From contig JAXIUW010209620.1 in assembly GCA_035591015.1 (NCBI GenBank), forward strand, positions 1 to 11,033: a stretch of 11,033 nt of DNA, read 5' to 3'. The position numbers were made by a program, and so were the translations under genes. Source of the DNA: Cephalothrix simula. Taxonomy: Eukaryota; Nemertea; Palaeonemertea; Archinemertea; Cephalotrichidae. The notes beneath the pieces were generated by a model. That model was given only the letters and a program-made list of their open reading frames with translations, was not told the origin of the DNA and did not search any database. Shown piece by piece: positions 9,035-11,033 of this stretch. Each line of letters starts with the position of its first letter. Position 1 is the stretch's first letter.

Positions 9035-9233
9035 GCCGGAATAGCTCAGTTGGTCAAGGACTTGGCTCACAATCGGATGGTCGTGGGTTCGAGCCTCACC
9101 ACTGGCACAAGATTCTTGTCCCCAGTGTCCTCTATCAAAGGCCAGTAGGATGTATGTGCCAGTGATTAAACGACGCTGGTGGGACACATCAGTTCCTCCT
9201 CCGGAGAGATTACGCCTAAAGGTCTTGTACCGC
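9035..9233 (+). mobile_element. tRNA-derived SINE with near-complete cloverleaf head
   Basis: The first 72 bases (9035-9106) fold as a degraded tRNA. Five of seven acceptor pairs hold (GCCGG with CTGGC, one wobble), and the D-arm, anticodon arm and T-arm can be placed. Box A is TAGCTCAGTTGG (9042-9053) and box B is GGTTCGAGCC (9086-9095). The T-stem pairs fully with one wobble. The anticodon stem is weak; if read, the loop CTCACAA would give CAC (Val-like). A 127-base non-tRNA body follows, with GCCAGT words and a GTGTCC/GGACAC pairing. GGTACA precedes the element (9029-9034) and recurs at 9234-9239, a possible target duplication. There is no poly-A tail. A functional tRNA gene is less likely given the broken anticodon stem. 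The antisense frame (8939-9262), containing 'GEARTHDHP', is an artefact of this repeat. Confidence 0.85.
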
Positions 9234-9239
9234 GGTACA
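9226..9239. repeat. 14-bp perfect palindrome
   Basis: TGTACCGCGGTACA is its own reverse complement. It sits at the 3' end of the SINE and includes the proposed target duplicate GGTACA. The word contains the CCGCGG core. It may simply be the point where the SINE meets its target. Confidence 0.6.
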
Positions 9240-10100
9240 TGTATGTCTCGACTTGCAATCAATCACTTTTACGAGCGTTGTGTAATCATTTTTATCCACC
9301 ATTTTTTTGTGACGTCAGACATATATGTGGCCATTTGAAGGCCTTCCTGGTATCAAACAAGTTCATGCATAATTTCTTTAGAGTGCAAGCGTATTCGCTA
9401 GTTTTATAATTTTATCATCTTTTACATTATCATCATGGATTATTTCATCGTAAAAAATTTTGAAGGTCAGAAAGGTCAGAAACACGACATGAAATCCAAA
9501 ATAACTAAACATTAAGAAAATACATGTATTTTCATTAGAGGCGACCATTGATTTGAGATTCCTTTGATTTTGATAAATACTGATTATATATAATGAAACT
9601 TTTTGGGCTGCTGATATCAGTGCTGCTGCTGCATTGCTTGGAAGATTCTTAAGAAAAATAATCAATAATTTTGAACTATAGTAAAAAGTTGCCAATTATT
9701 TACCAATTATATTTTGGCCATTGTTTAATCTGATTGAGTGTTGGCATGAAGAACAGCATGAATATGACATATAAACAGATAAAGTAGCTGTTAATTGATT
9801 TGTTTTTTTTTTCCTTTTTTAAATATACAAGTTTCGTAGTTTTGATCATCATCCTCTTTGGTTTAGCACTCCGTTAAGTTGTTTTGTTTAAGATCATCGT
9901 TTACGTTAACCATATTTACTCTTCTTGATTTATTTACATCTATTTAATTATTGAATCGAATCTACTATAATTGAATTGCTACTTGTATTTTTCACTATGA
10001 CTAAATATTAGTGCTACAGAATCTAATTAAAATTATGGTGCTACTTTTTGAATAACAGCCGATGGTTTGAAGATATGGTATCAAATATTACAAATACATA
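9240..10100. other. AT-rich gene-free stretch
   Basis: No supported gene. A 105-codon minus frame (9378-9695) begins at TTG, is hydrophobic at both ends and takes its Ala-rich run from a short CTG-repeat tract at about 9618-9632. I see no family resemblance. A second CRE-type word, GTGACGTCAG, occurs near 9309-9318 without further promoter context. The end of this stretch is very AT-rich, with T-runs near 9800. Confidence 0.5.
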
Positions 10101-10175
10101 CAGTGAAGCCGACTCATCATTTTAGATACGTAGTGTCAGGTAGTGTTTCTTTAACGACGTGTTGAATACATGACA
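10101..10175 (+). repeat. Unclassified dispersed repeat, copy 1
   Basis: This begins CAGTGAAGCCGACTCATCAT and ends GTTGAATACATGACA. It matches 10875-10939 along its whole length, except for a G/C change near base 25 and an extra ten bases that duplicate GTAGTGT. The CAGTGAAGCC start, preceded here by TA, recalls the CAGTGAAACC ends of pogo/Tigger-type transposons, but no inverted partner is present. The similarity stops sharply at both sides, which suggests a defined unit. I cannot assign it to a family. Confidence 0.7.
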
Positions 10176-10874
10176 TTCATTATGGAAAATACACAGAAAA
10201 ATAACAAAAAAACTGACGTGCTTGTGTTTGTTAAAATATGTTTAATAAGTAATTGTTAAATAAAATCAATACTGATATTACTTTCTGAATCCTCCTTAGT
10301 TCAGTACTAATGGAGTAAAATGTCCCTTGTTGCGGTGTAATTAAATGGTGGGGTAATAATGCAATAAAATGACATCTAATTGGAAGTAATATTGGATTCC
10401 TAATGGATTAAAATGATAAAAGACCGTTAATTTTAACTTAATAATCTTCATTCAAAAAAGTACATCGCATAATATTCCTTTGATTGCCATGTAATTAGTC
10501 ATTATTATAAGTTCATTTAGTCTATTAGTGGACCATAACCCGTGCCTGAATCCTAACATCATCCGTTTTGCCATACATCGTTATACTTATGTTGCTGATG
10601 CTGAGTTAAGCTAGGAATATTATTGCCGACGTGGTGCGATCAGGTAACACTGATCGAAATGGCAATTTAGAAGATTGGATCTACCGAAGCTGTCATTTAT
10701 TGCATTATTGCAAATATTTCATAATGACGATGTGTCATCTTCTTGAAATCTTATCAATAGTTACATACTGCATCTGTAATTTGCAACCAGTCTGAGCTGA
10801 CCAACCGGCAAAAATATTGCGATTTGACTTTAAGGGAAACCCAACTTGAACCAATTGATTAGATGAACACGATG
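10176..10874. other. Sequence between the two direct repeats
   Basis: Nothing recognisable lies in these 699 bases. A primer-binding site or polypurine tract, expected if the repeats were LTRs, is not visible. A 16-base word (CTAATGGAGTAAAATG at 10307-10322) recurs with one mismatch at 10400-10415. Composition is strongly AT-rich to about 10500 and more balanced after that. No frame is long enough to consider. Confidence 0.5.
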
Positions 10875-10939
10875 CAGTGAAGCCGACTCATCATTTTACA
10901 TACGTAGTGTTTCTTTAACGACGTGTTGAATACATGACA
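10875..10939 (+). repeat. Unclassified dispersed repeat, copy 2
   Basis: This is a second, 65-base copy of 10101-10175 in the same orientation, about 774 bases downstream. It lacks the ten-base internal duplication of copy 1 and is preceded by TG rather than TA. Flanking sequences of the two copies are unrelated. With so few differences the copies are either fairly young or constrained. Confidence 0.7.
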
Positions 10940-11033
10940 GTTTCTTTTGGTATGTTCGTTGGACGAAAAAGCAGAATCCTGAGTACTAATTGATAATCGG
11001 CTATTTCCAATTTTTACATTTAGTCATTCTATT
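10940..11033. other. End of window, no feature
   Basis: The last 94 bases hold no open frame or repeat that I can support. Confidence 0.5.

Noticed and set aside
9035-9107. A functional tRNA-Val gene
   Set aside because: The anticodon stem is largely unpaired, two acceptor pairs are lost, and the segment continues into a non-tRNA body typical of a SINE.
9378-9695. 105-codon minus-strand frame with hydrophobic ends
   Set aside because: It has a TTG start, its Ala run comes from a CTG tract, it has no family resemblance, and its length is near chance expectation.
10101-10939. LTR pair of a miniature retrotransposon
   Set aside because: The repeats are only 65-75 bases, and no primer-binding site, polypurine tract or target duplication is visible.
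1-11033. CRISPR array, bacterial operon or phage-like system
   Set aside because: No regularly spaced short repeats, no dense coding, no ribosome-binding pattern and no long frames are present; the window looks eukaryotic.

Overview
This window reads as AT-rich nuclear DNA (roughly two-thirds A+T by eye) from a eukaryote, most likely an invertebrate animal. The grounds are the absence of any long or operon-like reading frame, the density of stop codons in all six frames, tRNA-derived SINEs with internal RNA polymerase III boxes, and a small terminal-inverted-repeat transposon flanked by TA. One SINE has a Val/Ala-type tRNA head whose antisense translation contains a 'GEARTHDHP' string, a common false-protein signature of tRNA-headed repeats in animal genomes. 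The species cannot be named from this; a mollusc or another marine invertebrate is a guess.

No protein-coding gene can be supported. The longest open frame (141 codons, minus strand, 2503-2928) starts at GTG rather than ATG and has no recognisable domain. In DNA this AT-rich, several frames of 65-80 codons are expected by chance. A run of overlapping plus-strand open frames at 3832-4347 is the most pseudogene-like patch, but remains unidentified.

Layout: 1-2502 is featureless. 2503-2928 holds the weak minus frame and a short direct repeat. 2929-3831 is AT-rich and holds one hairpin. 3832-4347 holds the possible broken coding patch. 4370-4560 is a GC-richer patch with isolated tRNA box-A-like words. 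4610-4632 packs a palindromic CRE, a CCAAT box and an ATGGCG word. 4633-6840 is featureless apart from an unconvincing 81-codon ATG frame. 6841-7266 holds two minus-strand SINE units with Leu/Ser-type tRNA heads, in tandem. 7808-8242 is a 435-bp Tc1/mariner-like MITE. 8818-8860 looks like a remnant of a tRNA head. 9035-9233 is a plus-strand SINE with an almost complete tRNA cloverleaf and a possible 6-bp target duplication. 10101-10175 and 10875-10939 are two direct copies of a 65-75 bp sequence I do not recognise.

The window is therefore best read as intergenic or intronic DNA built from small, probably non-autonomous transposable elements. No multi-gene system was found. The best leads are the dimeric SINE, the MITE, and the unclassified 10.1/10.9 kb direct repeat.
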